Both the position numbers and the translations under genes were made by a program. Under the pieces are notes generated by a model, which ran no database searches, was not told where the DNA came from, and was given only the letters and a program-made list of their open reading frames with translations. 64,000 nt of DNA from Bombyx mori (taxonomy: Eukaryota; Arthropoda; Insecta; Lepidoptera; Bombycidae), in contig NC_085129.1 in assembly GCF_030269925.1 (NCBI RefSeq), positions 20,823,501 to 20,887,500 on the forward strand, written 5' to 3'. The stretch's first letter is position 1. Every line of letters starts with the position of its first letter. Shown in pieces: positions 30,574 to 42,129 of this stretch.

Positions 30574-30934
30574 AGAAACCTGAATGGTCCTTCATCCACT
30601 AATGTCTTCAATTGCTACGGAAAATGATCCTGGGTCGCCTTCCCGCATTGTCTATGATCCAGGGTCCCTGAACAGATCTTAGCTGCTTAGCGACATCTAT
30701 GAAACAAATTTGTAATTTATTTTGAAAACACACGGGCGCTCCACACGTGCGTGAACTCAATAACATTAGGGAGTTAGATAGACAGTTTGTAATTGAAACA
30801 ATATCGATTGAACCCAGTTTCAAGGGAAATTAATTATTGATGAATTAATACGAGCGAAGAATTTAGAGCTGTGAGCTTAGTTTTTGAGTATCCTTAAGCA
30901 ATAGGAGGGTAAACATCACGATTTTAAAATGTGG

Positions 30935-31245
30935 TGTTGGAGACGGATGTTGCGAATTCCATGGACAGTACGCCGGACCAACCTAATTGTCTAAAGGATC
31001 TCGGTATTGCCACAAGGCTGTCCGCTATCTGCTTCCAACGTATTCTCACGTACTTTGGTCACATCGCTCGTACAGGCCCCTGATAGCTTAGAGAAGCTGA
31101 TGGTAGTTGGCCAGGTTGACGGGAGAAGATCACGCGGACGCTCACCTATCCTCTGGTCTGATCTGGTTAAGACGCTCACAGGCCTGCCAATACCGAGGCT
31201 GTAAAGACCGCCGAGGACAGGAAGACGTGGAGAAGCATTGTGAAT
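30935..31245 (+). mobile_element. LINE RT C-terminal fragment
   Basis: Codes RLSAICFQRILTYFGHIAR, DSLEKLMVVGQVDGRRSRGR SP, WSDLVKTLTGLPIPRL. One frameshift sits after GHIAR. The same family lies inverted at 46005-46195. Confidence 0.7.
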
Positions 31246-31319
31246 TGAGTGGTCCACATTTCAGATTAGACACGACCTTCAGCAATGAAGAGACCGACTC
31301 AGAAGAAGAAGCAATAGGA

Positions 31320-31515
31320 ATATTCTTCAAGCACCGGTCATTGTCGAACTAACCCATAGATGTTGAGTTTTTCGCGGGAACTTCTCAGTTGGTCGCGATT
31401 CCGATCCAATGGTAGGTTCAGGGAAGCCTTATTCTTACTAGGGCTAGTGTTGGCCAACTCTATCAGCTTGAGCCCGTGAGCTCACGTCTCAGCGCGTAGC
31501 TGGAATGACCTTTGC
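31320..31515 (+). mobile_element. Jockey-like 3' UTR fragment
   Basis: TTCAAGCACCGGTCATTGTC to GCTGGAATGACCTTTGC. Confidence 0.6.
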
Positions 31516-31567
31516 TACCAGCGATTGGTTACGAATGATTATATCAATAAGATACATTTAAACCTTT

Positions 31568-31783
31568 TTACTGGTGGTAGGACCTTTTGTGAGTCCGCGC
31601 GGGTGGGTACCACCACCCTGCCTATTTCTGCCGTGAAGCAGTTGTAACTATACCTGAGACCTTAGAACTTATATCTCAAGGAGGGTGGCGCATTTACGTT
31701 GTGGATGTCTATGGGCTCCAGTAACCACTTAACACCAGGTGGGTTGTGAGCTCGTCCACACATCTTAGGAATAAAAAAAAAAA
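31568..31783 (+). mobile_element. Bm1 SINE with small internal deletion
   Basis: GTGAAGCAG is joined to TTGTAACTATAC, dropping about 35 bp of the body. Confidence 0.88.
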
Positions 31784-31884
31784 CCTACTTTCGAAATATT
31801 ATGATCTCGGGTTTTTTATTGTTATTTTAATCGTTAAATTATTTCTGACCCAAGGCCCTGAATCTGCAATACTTTAAGGCTATT

Positions 31885-32165
31885 TTTTTACTATCGACAT
31901 CTTGTAGCGGATGCCCCTAAACTTATATGTTGTTATAGTTAAGGCATTTCAATATTGTTTAAATAAACACAGAAATCTCGAATTATATCTCGAGGTGGGT
32001 GGCTCATTTACGTTGTAGGTGTCTATGGGCTCCAGTAACCACTTAACATCAGGTGGGCTGTGAGCTCGTCCATCCATCTAAGCAATAAAAAAAAAAAAAA
32101 AAAAAATAAAAAAATATAATAAATCATACAAGTCTTTATTTGTTGTAGACAAACTGATTAAGGGA
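31885..32165. repeat. Dispersed repeat C, copy 2, split by Bm1
   Basis: 31885-31971 and 32111-32165 match 28025-28165. Confidence 0.5.
31973..32110 (+). mobile_element. Bm1 3' half inside repeat C
   Basis: TCGAATTATATCTCGAGGTG to a long A-rich tail (32087-32108). Confidence 0.8.
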
Positions 32166-32638
32166 GAAACCCGAAATCCATACAAACTTGGGCCTGGCGT
32201 TACAGTGCTAGAATTTGGGCATAAGTTACAATACCTAAGAAGGTTTCATGAGCCCAATTTTCAGGTCTCCCAGCAATGGCCAAATTGGTAAAATCAGACA
32301 ATGTTTACATTTTAGGTTATGTTTATTGTTCGAGATATTTTAATAAAAAACGATATTTTTCCTATTAAAGATGAGTAATTTTTTGCGATAAACATGTTCC
32401 AGGAACAGATTGTTTTGAAAATAAAAATGGAACCAGTTACGAGAAATTGCGCATTAGGTTGTTTACGAAAACGAACGAAAGCCAAAAATTAAAAACAAGT
32501 AGGTAATGCGAAAGGCGCTGCGCACGACATTACCTTTAGGTCAGTCTTATTTTAATTTTAATGATAACTTTTTTATATAAAATATAAATCATTACGTGCT
32601 CCCATATCATCTCATCTCATTTCATTTTATTTCATGCC
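32166..32638. other. Nothing recognised
   Basis: No supported feature. Confidence 0.3.
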
Positions 32639-32639
32639 T

Positions 32640-32888
32640 TTTTTTATTTTTTTTATTGCTTAGATGGGAAGACAAGCTCACAACCCACCTTGTGTTAAGT
32701 GATTACTGGAGCCCATAGACATCTATGACGTAAATGCGCCACCCACCTTGAGATACATGTTCTAAGGTCTCAGTATAGTTACAACGGCTGCCCCACCCTT
32801 CAAACCGAAACGCATCACTGCTTCACGGCAGAAACAGGCGAGGTGGTGGTACCTACCCGCGCGGACTCACAAGAGATCCTACCACCAG
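32640..32888 (-). mobile_element. Bm1 SINE body
   Basis: TTTTTATTGCTTAGATGGGA to GAGATCCTACCACCAG. Confidence 0.9.
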
Positions 32889-33232
32889 CTAAAGTAAAAA
32901 AAGTGGTATAACTTATGTCTAGTCTTATTCTTCTTCTTCCTAGCGATTTCCCGATCTAATGCCTAGATCCACAGAGAGCGAGTGATGTCATCTTTTATAT
33001 CGGTCATAGTAGCACCAAAGATTCCGTTTGCGAGAAAAGGATAGAGCGTCCTTTCTCAGTAGTTCCAGCCAAAAACTTCATAGTCTTCAATTTAACGTTT
33101 TTTATTAAAGGGTATTTAAATGATCACACATCGCTTCCTAATGATAAACAAAAGTAGTTGAATTGACCAAGAAATACCTTTTTTCTTAATATAGTTAATT
33201 GTATTAATTTCATAATACGCCAAGTGGGTCTA

Positions 33233-35704
33233 TGTTACGTTACTCAGAATAAATATTATAATGAAACTTACGCAATCTCGTAACCGGCTCATTGACCGAA
33301 TGATACACTTAGGTTTCACGAATTCGGACTGTGATTTTAAAGGAAAATGTAGGGCGGATCTGTATCTGTTTGTGTACGAGAAGTGCTCGGGATCAGTACA
33401 GAGCTGCAGAGGACTGTGTCTGAAGTAGTGTAGTATAGGACTAGAGGCTAGATGTAGGTCGGATCTGTGCCTGTTTGTATACGAGAAGAGCTCGGGATCA
33501 GTACAGAGCTGCAGAGGACTGTGTCTGTAGTAGTGTAGTATAGGACTAGAGGCTAGATGTAGGTCGGATCTGTGTCTGTTTGTGTACGAGAAGAGCTCGG
33601 GATCAGTACAGAGCTGCAGAGGACTGTGTCTGTAGTAGTGTAGTATAGGACTAGAGGCTAGATGTAGGTCGGATCTGCGTCTGTTTGTGTACGAGAAGTG
33701 CTCGGGATCAGTACAGAGCTGCAGAGGACTGTGTCTGAAGTAGTGTAGTATAGGACTAGAGGCTAGATGTAGGTCGGATCTGTGCCTGTTTGTATACGAG
33801 AAGAGCTCGGGATCAGTACAGAGCTGCAGAGGACTGTGTCTGTAGTAGTGTAGTATAGGACTAGAGGCTAGATGTAGGTCGGATCTGTGTCTGTTTGTGT
33901 ACGAGAAGAGCTCGGGATCAGTACAGAGCTGCAGAGGACTGTGTCTGTAGTAGTGTAGTATAGGACTAGAGGCTAGATGTAGGTCGGATCTGCGTCTGTT
34001 TGTGTACGAGAAGAGCTCGGGATCAGTACAGAGCTGCAGAAGACTGTGTCTGTAGTAGTGTAGTATAGGATTAGAGGCTAGATGTAGGTCGGATCTGCGT
34101 CTGTTTGTGTACGAGAAGAGCTCGGGATCAGTACAGAGCTGCAGAAGACTGTGTCTGTAGTAGTGTAGTATAGGACTAGAGGCTAAATGTAGGTCGGATC
34201 TGCGTCTGTTTGTGTACGAGAAGAGCTCGGGATCAGTACAGAGCTGCAGAAGACTGTGTCTGTAGTAGTGTAGTATAGGACTAGAGGCTAGATGTAGGTC
34301 GGATCTGCGTCTGTTTGTGTACGAGAAGAGCTCGGGATCAGTACAGAGCTGCAGAAGACTGTGTCTGTAGTAGTGTAGTATAGGACTAGAGGCTAGATGT
34401 AGGTCGGATCTGCGTCTGTTTGTGTACGAGAAGAGCTCGGGATCAGTACAGAGCTGCAGAAGACTGTGTCTGTAGTAGTGTAGTATAGGACTAGAGGCTA
34501 GATGTAGGTCGGATCTGTGCCTGTTTGTATACGAGAAGAGCTCGGGATCAGTACAGAGCTGCAGAGGACTGTGTCTGTAGTAGTGTAGTATAGGACTAGA
34601 GGCTAGATGTAGGTCGGATCTGTGTCTGTTTGTGTACGAGAAGAGCTCGGGATCAGTACAGAGCTGCAGAGGACTGTGTCTGTAGTAGTGTAGTATAGGA
34701 CTAGAGGCTAGATGTAGGTCGGATCTGCGTCTGTTTGTGTACGAGAAGAGCTCGGGATCAGTACAGAGCTGCAGAAGACTGTGTTTGTAGTAGTGTAGTA
34801 TAGGATTAGAGGCTAGATGTAGGTCGGATCTGCGTCTGTTTGTGTACGAGAAGAGCTCGGGATCAGTACAGAGCTGCAGAAGACTGTGTCTGTAGTAGTG
34901 TAGTATAGGACTAGAGGCTAAATGTAGGTCGGATCTGCGTCTGTTTGTGTACGAGAAGAGCTCGGGATCAGTACAGAGCTGCAGAAGACTGTGTCTGTAG
35001 TAGTGTAGTATAGGACTAGAGGCTAGATGTAGGTCGGATCTGCGTCTGTTTGTGTACGAGAAGAGCTCGGGATCAGTACAGAGCTGCAGAAGACTGTGTC
35101 TGTAGTAGTGTAGTATAGGACTAGAGGCTAGATGTAGGTCGGATCTGCGTCTGTTTGTGTACGAGAAGAGCTCGGGATCAGTACAGAGCTGCAGAAGACT
35201 GTGTCTGTAGTAGTGTAGTATAGGACTAGAGGCTAGATGTAGGTCGGATCTGCGTCTGTTTGTGTACGAGAAGAGCTCGGGATCAGTACAGAGCTGCAGA
35301 AGACTGTGTCTGTAGTAGTGTAGTATAGGACTAGAGGCTAGATGTAGGTCGATTCTGTGTCTGTTTGTGCACGAGAAGAGCTCGGGATCAGTACAGAGCT
35401 GCAGAGGACTGTGTCTGTAGTAGTGTAGTATAGGACTAGAGGCTAGATGTAGGTCGATTCTGTGTCTGTTTGTGCACGAGAAGAGCTCGGGATCAGTACA
35501 GAGCTGCAGAGGACTGTGTCTGTAGTAGTGTAGTATAGGACTAGAGGCTAGATGTAGGTCGATTCTGTGTCTGTTTGTGCACGAGAAGAGCTCGGGATCA
35601 GTACAGAGCTGCAGAGGACTGTGTCTGTAGTAGTGTAGTATAGGACTAGAGGCTAGATGTAGGTCGATTCTGTGTCTGTTTGCATACGAGAAGTTCTTGT
35701 AACA
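33233..35704 (-). other. 824-codon stop-free frame across the satellite, without ATG/GTG/TTG in the repeats
   Basis: Because the unit is 35 codons and no indels occur, one minus-strand frame stays open through all units, bounded by TAA at 35707-35705 and TAG at 33232-33230. The unit reads DLHLASSPILHYYRHSPLQL and 15 more residues. Coding status is doubtful: most unit-to-unit differences change the amino acid. Confidence 0.3.
33346..35693. repeat. 105-bp satellite array, about 22.4 units
   Basis: Units start at 33346, 33451, 33556 and every 105 bp up to 35656, with no length change. Each holds GATGTAGGTCG, ACGAGAAGAGCTCGGGATCA, GTACAGAGCTGCAGA and TAGTGTAGTATAGG. Unit types differ at about a dozen sites; units 5-11 recur as 12-18. 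The last three and a half units share GATTCTGTGTCTGTTTG. Confidence 0.95.
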
Positions 35705-35945
35705 TTATGACACACATAATAAGGTATAAAGCAAGTGGAATACACCTCGTAATAGTGTATTTGCTCAATGAAGTGACGCAACATTAGCTAGATATCCGTA
35801 ACGCGAACCGGTTTGATAGTGAAGGGAGAAAGTGGCGATGGATCCCGCTTGGCGTTAAGCGACTTCACTCATAGACAGAGGTCGGCCGGTGGGAAGTCGC
35901 ATTCTTACTTACATAGCAGCCATCGCGGCAGATTCAGGCGTAACT
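35700..35945. other. Nothing recognised
   Basis: Flank of the satellite; no supported feature. Confidence 0.3.
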
Positions 35946-35948
35946 TTG

Positions 35949-36193
35949 TACTGGTGGTGGGACGTCTTGTGAGTCCGCGCGGGTAGGTACCACCACCCCG
36001 CCTATTTCTGCCGTGAAGAAGTAATGCGTTTCGGTTCGAAGGGCGGGGCAGCCGTTGTAGCTATACTGAGATCTTAGAACTTCAATCTCAAGGTGGGTGG
36101 CGCATTTACGTTGTAAAGTCTATGGGCTCTAGTAACCACTTAACAACTATGTGGGTTGTATGCTCGTCCACCCGTGTAAGCAATAAAAAAAAG
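35949..36193 (+). mobile_element. Bm1 SINE body
   Basis: TACTGGTGGTGGGACGTCTT to AAGCAATAAAAAAAA. Confidence 0.9.
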
Positions 36194-36495
36194 TGACTTT
36201 TGTACCTGACCTTGGGGCTTATTTTGTCTTACTAGTAATGGGGCTAAACTACGCGCTATATATTTGGTTTTAAATACGCCTTTTTAGGAGAAGAATCCAA
36301 TACTGCCGGGTCTGAATCGTTTGATATGACTGGAGTTTCTCTTGTTCATTATCTACTACGTGGAATCTCTTGGTTCGTCAAAGTGTGTTTCTGGCCTTTT
36401 TTCCATTCCCCATCTGATTATTCAAGATGTTACCTAAGATATGATATGTTTGCTAAGTACGTCGTAATCTTTTTACTAATTCTTATGGCGACGTT
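36194..36495. other. Nothing recognised
   Basis: A short plus frame at 36326 is not supported as a gene. Confidence 0.3.
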
Positions 36496-36496
36496 T

Positions 36497-36573
36497 GTTG
36501 ATGTCTAGGGGCATCGGTAACCAATTAACACTAAATGAGCTGTGAGTTTATCAACCCATTTAAGAAATAAAAA
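36497..36573 (+). mobile_element. Bm1 3' fragment, diverged
   Basis: GTTGATGTCTAGGGGCATCG to AAGAAATAAAAAAAG. Confidence 0.65.
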
Positions 36574-36579
36574 AAGAAA

Positions 36580-37005
36580 AAAAAATGTTTTTTCTCTTCG
36601 TATCTGCAAAGCGGTTTCCTTAATTGTCGCTGAGCTTTCAATCAACTAAATTGACAAGCGTAGCAGACAAAAATAAAATAAAAATGTTCTTTATCGACCT
36701 CGACCTTTTCCCGTCACTAGCGCGTCGTAATGAAGCAAAACCACTTTCACTCGTTGTCGGCATATTTCCTATATTTCGTGTTATTATTGGATTAGCATGT
36801 ACTTCGATGTTAAGTGACGCTATGCGCGTATGAATGATGGTCTCACTTGAGTGTGATTCTTGATCGCCTGAATACATGATCACGGCCCGATTAGTGTTAA
36901 GTGTTGTCTCGAGAAATGAAATCGAAGTTTCAACTGTACAGAATACGCGTGGTCTGAAAACTTAATATATAATTACCAAGGAATTACTTGGCTTATATGT
37001 AAAGA
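36580..37005. other. Nothing recognised
   Basis: Two overlapping short frames on opposite strands at 36624-36883 lack motifs. Confidence 0.3.
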
Positions 37006-37007
37006 CT

Positions 37008-37145
37008 GTAGTAACTATACTGAGGTCTTAGAACTTATATCTCAAGGTGGATGGCGCATTTACGTTACAGATGTCTATGGGTTCCGGTAGCCACTTAACA
37101 CAAGGTGGACTGTGAGCTCGTCCACCCATCTAAGCAATAAAAAGA
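37008..37145 (+). mobile_element. Bm1 3' half
   Basis: GTAGTAACTATACTGAGGTC to AAGCAATAAAAAGAAA. Confidence 0.85.
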
Positions 37146-37389
37146 AAGACGTCCAGTGCATTCGTATCGAGCGATGCTACTGATTTAAATAAGAAAATAA
37201 GCATTCAAAACATCTACAAATCACTTTAGCTCTTCGACTGCGGTGTAGGTCACCGGTGACCTACGCGGCGCACTCAAGTAATTATATCGATTTCTCACTT
37301 CAATCATCTTACTAAGGCGCCAGAATGTCTATTAGACTCCGGCAATAACAATCCGGAGATATTGAGAACGAATCTATTTATAAGATTGT

Positions 37390-37503
37390 AAGATTATAGG
37401 CAGCGGCTTGGTTCTGTCCGTGGCATTGCTGAAGTCCATGGGCGACGGTAACCTTTCTCCATCAGGTGGGTCGTGTGCTCGTCTGCCTACAGGGGCAGTA
37501 AAA
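37390..37503 (+). mobile_element. Jockey-type LINE tail (third family)
   Basis: AGGCAGCGGCTTGGTTCTGT, CATTGCTGAAGTCCATGGGC and GCCTACAGGGGCAGTAAAAA; matches the 3' end of 45365-45690. Confidence 0.65.
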
Positions 37504-37571
37504 AAAGATATCAAAAACACTAAAACGTACATTAACATACCAAATAAGGCAAAGTTAGGCAATCTAGACGC

Positions 37572-37800
37572 GCCCGGTCACCGTTCTCGTCGAACGAGTA
37601 AATTAACCCTCAGACACAGCCCACTGAGTTTCTCGCCGGATCTTCACAGTGGGTCGCGTTTCCGATCCGGTGGTAGATTCTGCGAAGCACGGCTAAGAGC
37701 TAGGGTTCGTATTAGCAACGTCGTCAGGTTTGGGCCCGTGAGCTCACCTACTATTTAAGGTTCCGCTGATATAGCCTCTCAAGGTCAGCTTAGGTAGGAA
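37572..37800 (+). mobile_element. BMC1-like LINE 3' end
   Basis: CCCGGTCACCGTTCTCGTCG to CAGCTTAGGTAGGAAAAAAT; small internal deletion after TCGTCGAACG. Confidence 0.8.
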
Positions 37801-37822
37801 AAAATAAAACAAAATAAAAAAG

Positions 37823-38073
37823 CTACTGGTGGTAGGAACTCTTGTGAGTCCGCGCGGGTAGGTACCACCACCCTGCCTATTTCTGCCGTGAAGCAGTGAT
37901 GCGTTTCGGTTTGAAGGGTGGGGCAGCCGTTGTAACTAAACTTGAGACCTTAGAACTTATATCTCAAAGTGGGTGGCGCACTTACGTTGTGGATGTCTAT
38001 GGGCTCCAGTAACCACTTAACATCAGGCGGGCTGTGAGCTCGTCCACCCATCTAAGCAATAAATAAAAAAAAA
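37823..38073 (+). mobile_element. Bm1 SINE body
   Basis: TACTGGTGGTAGGAACTCTT to AAGCAATAAATAAAAAAA. Confidence 0.9.
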
Positions 38074-38352
38074 GCTAAGCGATTAAGTCGGCCAGAGAAT
38101 GTCATTTAATATAATGTAATTCATATTTATTATTGCCATGCTTTATTTAATTAAGATTTATAAGCTTAGGAAATAGACATCTAGTGATGCATAATTGAAC
38201 CATCTTTTTGTTTTGTGAAATCCATATATTCTAATCGAGTTTCAAATCACAACAGTGCCGGAAAAACTCTCTGTTCAATTACTAGATGGCGCTGTAATAT
38301 AAAAATTAACAAAATCGTTTTCACTGACGAAACAAGTACGCATTTAGTCAAA

Positions 38353-38783
38353 CTAGAGGTCCCGCAGTAGTCCAGATTCGACTATAATTAATTGGAATTG
38401 TAAGTTTGTACACTATTATGATTGAATTTTTTACTTCTATAATCACAAAATTTCGCCAAGGCTACACTATAAAAAATATTAATAAAGACAAACAATATTT
38501 AATCTATTCTCAATTTGACCACTGACGTCAAGAACAAAAGTTTGACAATAAATAGTAGGTATGCATGCGTGTGTGTGTCAAATACATGGTATGTAGTGTG
38601 TGTAATGTTTTCTTTATTGATTTAATATATGTATCTTTTATGCATTATTTAAAAAAATATTATCATTGTGCACTTCTTCTCCATATTCTCTATAGGTAAA
38701 TGTGGAAAATTTCATACTCCTCCGTCCGCGCAATTTTCGTAAAAATGGATACAAAGTTTTTGCTTCACGTATTAATATATAGA
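38353..38783 (-). mobile_element. Non-autonomous Helitron H1, copy 1
   Basis: Minus strand starts TCTATATATTAATACGTGAAG and ends CTGCGGGACCTCTAG. A second inverted copy is at 44226-44645; both carry the CATGCGTGTGTGYGTC stretch. Confidence 0.75.
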
Positions 38784-38803
38784 TTTACATAATATTATTA
38801 CAG

Positions 38804-39100
38804 GCTTAAGGACCCCGGTAACCGTACTCGTCGAACTCGGTAAAGAGATCGACATGCAACTTAACCCGTGCAACAGCCCGCCGAGTTTCTCGCCGGATCT
38901 TCTCAGTCGGTCGCGATTCCGATCCGATAGGTAGTAGATGCATTCGCGAAGCAGCTACTCTTGAGCTTTTTGAGGTTTTTTCCGCAGGCTCTCGGGTAGC
39001 TGTTAGCAAATCCCACCAGTCCTGGCTGAGCCCTCGCTCCTACCTACCTTCTCTGGTGAAACTGGAAAGATCTCCGGGCCACCAATAATTCTTCCTTCCT
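38804..39100 (+). mobile_element. Jockey-like LINE 3' end, second subfamily
   Basis: GCTTAAGGACCCCGGTAACC to GGGCCACCAATAATTCTTCC. Confidence 0.75.
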
Positions 39101-39128
39101 AAATAAGAACTTGACATTTTGGGGATGC

Positions 39129-39216
39129 TTAACGACAAAGGGAAGATCTTTCACCGAGCGGGTGATATTGCTCGGTAGACCGACGGTCCGAATGTTGTTG
39201 TTCGGAACTTGTATAT
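39129..39216. repeat. Dispersed hairpin-bearing repeat G, copy 2
   Basis: Matches 18401-18483 up to the MITE insertion at 39217. Confidence 0.5.
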
Positions 39217-39638
39217 GGTAGTTTTCCAATTACAGAGCATAATGCGACTCAGTGACGCACAATGCCGAATTATGCTGAAGCTTAATTGGAACGTGAATTA
39301 GTTTTCAAATGCATCAGCAGAGTGCGCTAAGTTAGCACAGTTTTAATTAACATTGATTATTACTAAGAAACTACGACGAAACGAAAGCCTTGCAATTTTT
39401 TTCAACATTAAATAATATTACTAGCGATAATATAAACAAAATTTCGATCAATGCCAACATAAAGAAAAAACACTTGTCAATTTTCTGTCACTGAGTCGGT
39501 ATCGATTGCGAGTATCACGCGAGAGCAGTAGGTACTTATGAGAGTGCTCGATTGTGCGAAGCGTTGCTGTAGTTGGAACATTCAACGTTGAGCATTATGC
39601 CGCATAATGCGCTCTTGTGCTGTAATTGCAAAACTACC
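39217..39638. mobile_element. 422-bp MITE
   Basis: Ends GGTAGTTTTCCAATTACAG and CTGTAATTGCAAAACTACC are inverted repeats (one mismatch), with further GCATTATGC-type inverted words inside. TATAT flanks both sides (39212-39216, 39639-39643). Superfamily not assignable. Confidence 0.7.
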
Positions 39639-39649
39639 TATATGCGCTT

Positions 39650-39955
39650 TATCTTGAAAATGTCGTCAGCGAGATTCAGGCATCTGTCAATCATATTGCG
39701 TTGTTTGATGGCTACCCGCCACAATATTACAATAAAACTTATTTAATAGCCTCACTTTGAATGTACATTAAAACTAGAATTACCTACTGATCCGTGTTTG
39801 TTCATAGTGTAGTCACGATTTCTTATTTAACTGTTAAGATTATTAAACGATTCTTGTATTAGAAAATAATTAAAGATTTCTATCGTTGAGTACGGGATTC
39901 TTCGTGGCAATCAGTTTGCTAGGAAATTGCTGGTTCGCGAGACAAAAGGACAGTC
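39650..39955. other. Nothing recognised
   Basis: No supported feature. Confidence 0.3.
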
Positions 39956-39957
39956 GT

Positions 39958-40245
39958 TTTTTTTTCTATGTATGCTGATAGCCTTGAGAGGCTATTTCAG
40001 CTTCGCCCTAACATGTAGATGAGCTCACGGGACTCAAACCGGAGGTGTTGCTAACACCGGATCTAGCAAGAGCCGTGCTTCGCAAAATCTACGACCGGAT
40101 CGGAAACGCTACCCATTGAGAAGATCCGGCGAGAAACTCAGTGGGCTGTGTCTATGGATTAATTTACTCGTCGAGCCTTTCGTCGCAAGCGACGGGTTCG
40201 GCGAGGACGGTGACCGGTGCTTGAGGTAGGTACCTAAAAGCACAG
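39958..40245 (-). mobile_element. BMC1-like LINE 3' end
   Basis: T run at 39958-39966 through 3' UTR to TAGGTACCTAAAAGCAC. Confidence 0.8.
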
Positions 40246-40655
40246 TTGCACAGCAAAGTTGTTTTCTTATTATGCATATAACAGAAAACGCAATTAAGCC
40301 TTTCATTGTTTATTTATTCTGAAGTACCCAATATCATTATATTATTATATATTTGTACATAACGCGTTATGTGGGGTCTCATACGAGCGCGTTGTGCGAG
40401 AATACTCCGATAACGCGTTTCCTATAACGCGGAACCAAACTACCGTGTATCCGGACGTGTCTAATGAAATTGATATGAACATTCTTAAATAATTGTATTT
40501 TTAATTAAGCTAATAATTATTTAAATTCGTTTATACAATTGCGGTTTTTCGTTGCGTTCGAGGGCAGGCGAGCGTACCTGACTGATGATGAAGCCCAAAT
40601 CCCCTCACATCCTGACCACTCGAGTTTAAAAAGGCCACGGTTGTCCGCAAATTTT
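40246..40655. other. Nothing recognised
   Basis: No supported feature. Confidence 0.3.
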
Positions 40656-40657
40656 TT

Positions 40658-40784
40658 ACTGGTGGTAAGACCTCTTGTGAGTTCGCACGGGTAGCTACCA
40701 CCGCCCTGCTTATTTCTGCCGTGAAGCAGTGATGCGTTTCTGTTTGAAAAGTGGGACAGCCGTTGTAACTATACTGAGACCTTA
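40658..40784 (+). mobile_element. Bm1 5' part, fused to BMC1 tail
   Basis: TACTGGTGGTAAGACCTCTT to TATACTGAGACCTTAT, then BMC1 sequence without spacer. Confidence 0.8.
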
Positions 40785-40962
40785 TTCCTCGCCGGATCTT
40801 CTCTGTGGGTCGCGTTTCCGATCCGGTGGTAGGCTCTGCGAAGCACGGCTCTGGCTAGGGCCAGTGCTAGCAACACTTCGGTTAGAGACCCGTGAGCTCA
40901 CCTACACACGTTAGGGTGAAGCTGAAATAGCCTCTCAAGGCTATCAGCATAGGTAGGAAAAA
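40785..40962 (+). mobile_element. BMC1-like 3' UTR
   Basis: TCCTCGCCGGATCTTCTCTG to CAGCATAGGTAGGAAAAAAA. Confidence 0.8.
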
Positions 40963-40966
40963 AAAC

Positions 40967-41205
40967 CTGGTGGCAAGACGTCTTGTGAGTCCGCACGGGT
41001 AGGTACCACCGCTCTGCTTATTTCTGCCATGAAGCAGTAATGCGTTCCGGTTTGAAGGGTGAGACAGCCCTTGTAATTATACTAAGACCTCAGAACTAAT
41101 ATCTCAAGGTGTGTGGCGTGTTTACGTGGTAGATGTCTATGGGCTCCGGTGATCACTCAACTCCAGGTGGGCTGTAAGCTCGTCCACCTATCTATGTTAT
41201 AAAAG
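40967..41205 (+). mobile_element. Bm1 SINE body
   Basis: CCTGGTGGCAAGACGTCTTG to the diverged end CTATGTTATAAAAG. Confidence 0.85.
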
Positions 41206-41455
41206 AAATATAACAAAAACTTATTGAAGTTTGTTTAGTCATTCATTGAAACTCAAAGAACCTATGCCCTCGTTCAGCTATAATTATGCGCATATCCGCT
41301 CGGCCTATGGAAATATTTATCAAATTCATAATTCATAATTAATTGACGGAAAATATAATTTATCGCTTACTCATTCAATTTACGTTCACCTCAAAAATAC
41401 GTTATTGAATTTGTAAGGTTTATTGTTTTATTTTGATCAGAATATCGTATCCAGT

Positions 41456-41800
41456 TTTTTTTTTTATGACAAGTTTTTTTTTCTTTTTTCCTACCTATGT
41501 TGATAGAATTGAGAGGCTATTTCAGCTTATCCTTGACGTGTAGGTGAGCTCACGGGGCTCAAGCCGGGAGTGTTGCAATACTGGCCTTAGCAAGAGCCGT
41601 GCTTCGCAAAATCTACCACTGGTCGGAAACGCGATCCGCTGAGAAAATCCGCTGAGAAACACAGTGGGCTGCGTCTGAGGGTTAATTTACTTGCCGAGCC
41701 CTTCGTCGCAAGCAATGGGTTTAAGGAGCACGATAACCTGTGCTTGAGGTACCTAAAAGCACCGATATTGGATCTGGAGGATCCGAAATGATGTGTTTAG
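41456..41800 (-). mobile_element. BMC1-like LINE 3' end
   Basis: T-rich start, 3' UTR, and coding end up to GGATCCGAAATGATGTG. Confidence 0.8.
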
Positions 41801-42129
41801 GGCGACGTCAACTGTTTACCATTTGGTCCGCAAGACCGTGTATGAAAGCGTCTCGCAAACCACTCGACCGTGGAGAGAGGGACAGGACTAAGCGAGCTAG
41901 GTCGTTTTTCTTATACACAGCGTTCCCTATTACAAGAGTGATTTAATTTAAGGATGAAAAATGAAGAAAATTGCAATAATACACACCGCAAAAGAAGTTT
42001 CACTTCTTTCACGTGCCCAATTTTCCTCCGCCCTCCTCTTCTAGTTGGAAAGATTGCCGTGCCAACCGTTAGTTACCCTTGCAAATTAAAAAAGTTCACA
42101 AAAGCGATCTGATTAAAGTCATAAACACT

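Noticed and set aside
33346..35693. Regular repeats as a CRISPR array
   Set aside because: Units are contiguous 105-bp repeats with no unique spacers, in an insect genome. It is a satellite.
36624..36883. Overlapping frames on both strands
   Set aside because: No motif and mutual overlap; no evidence for either.
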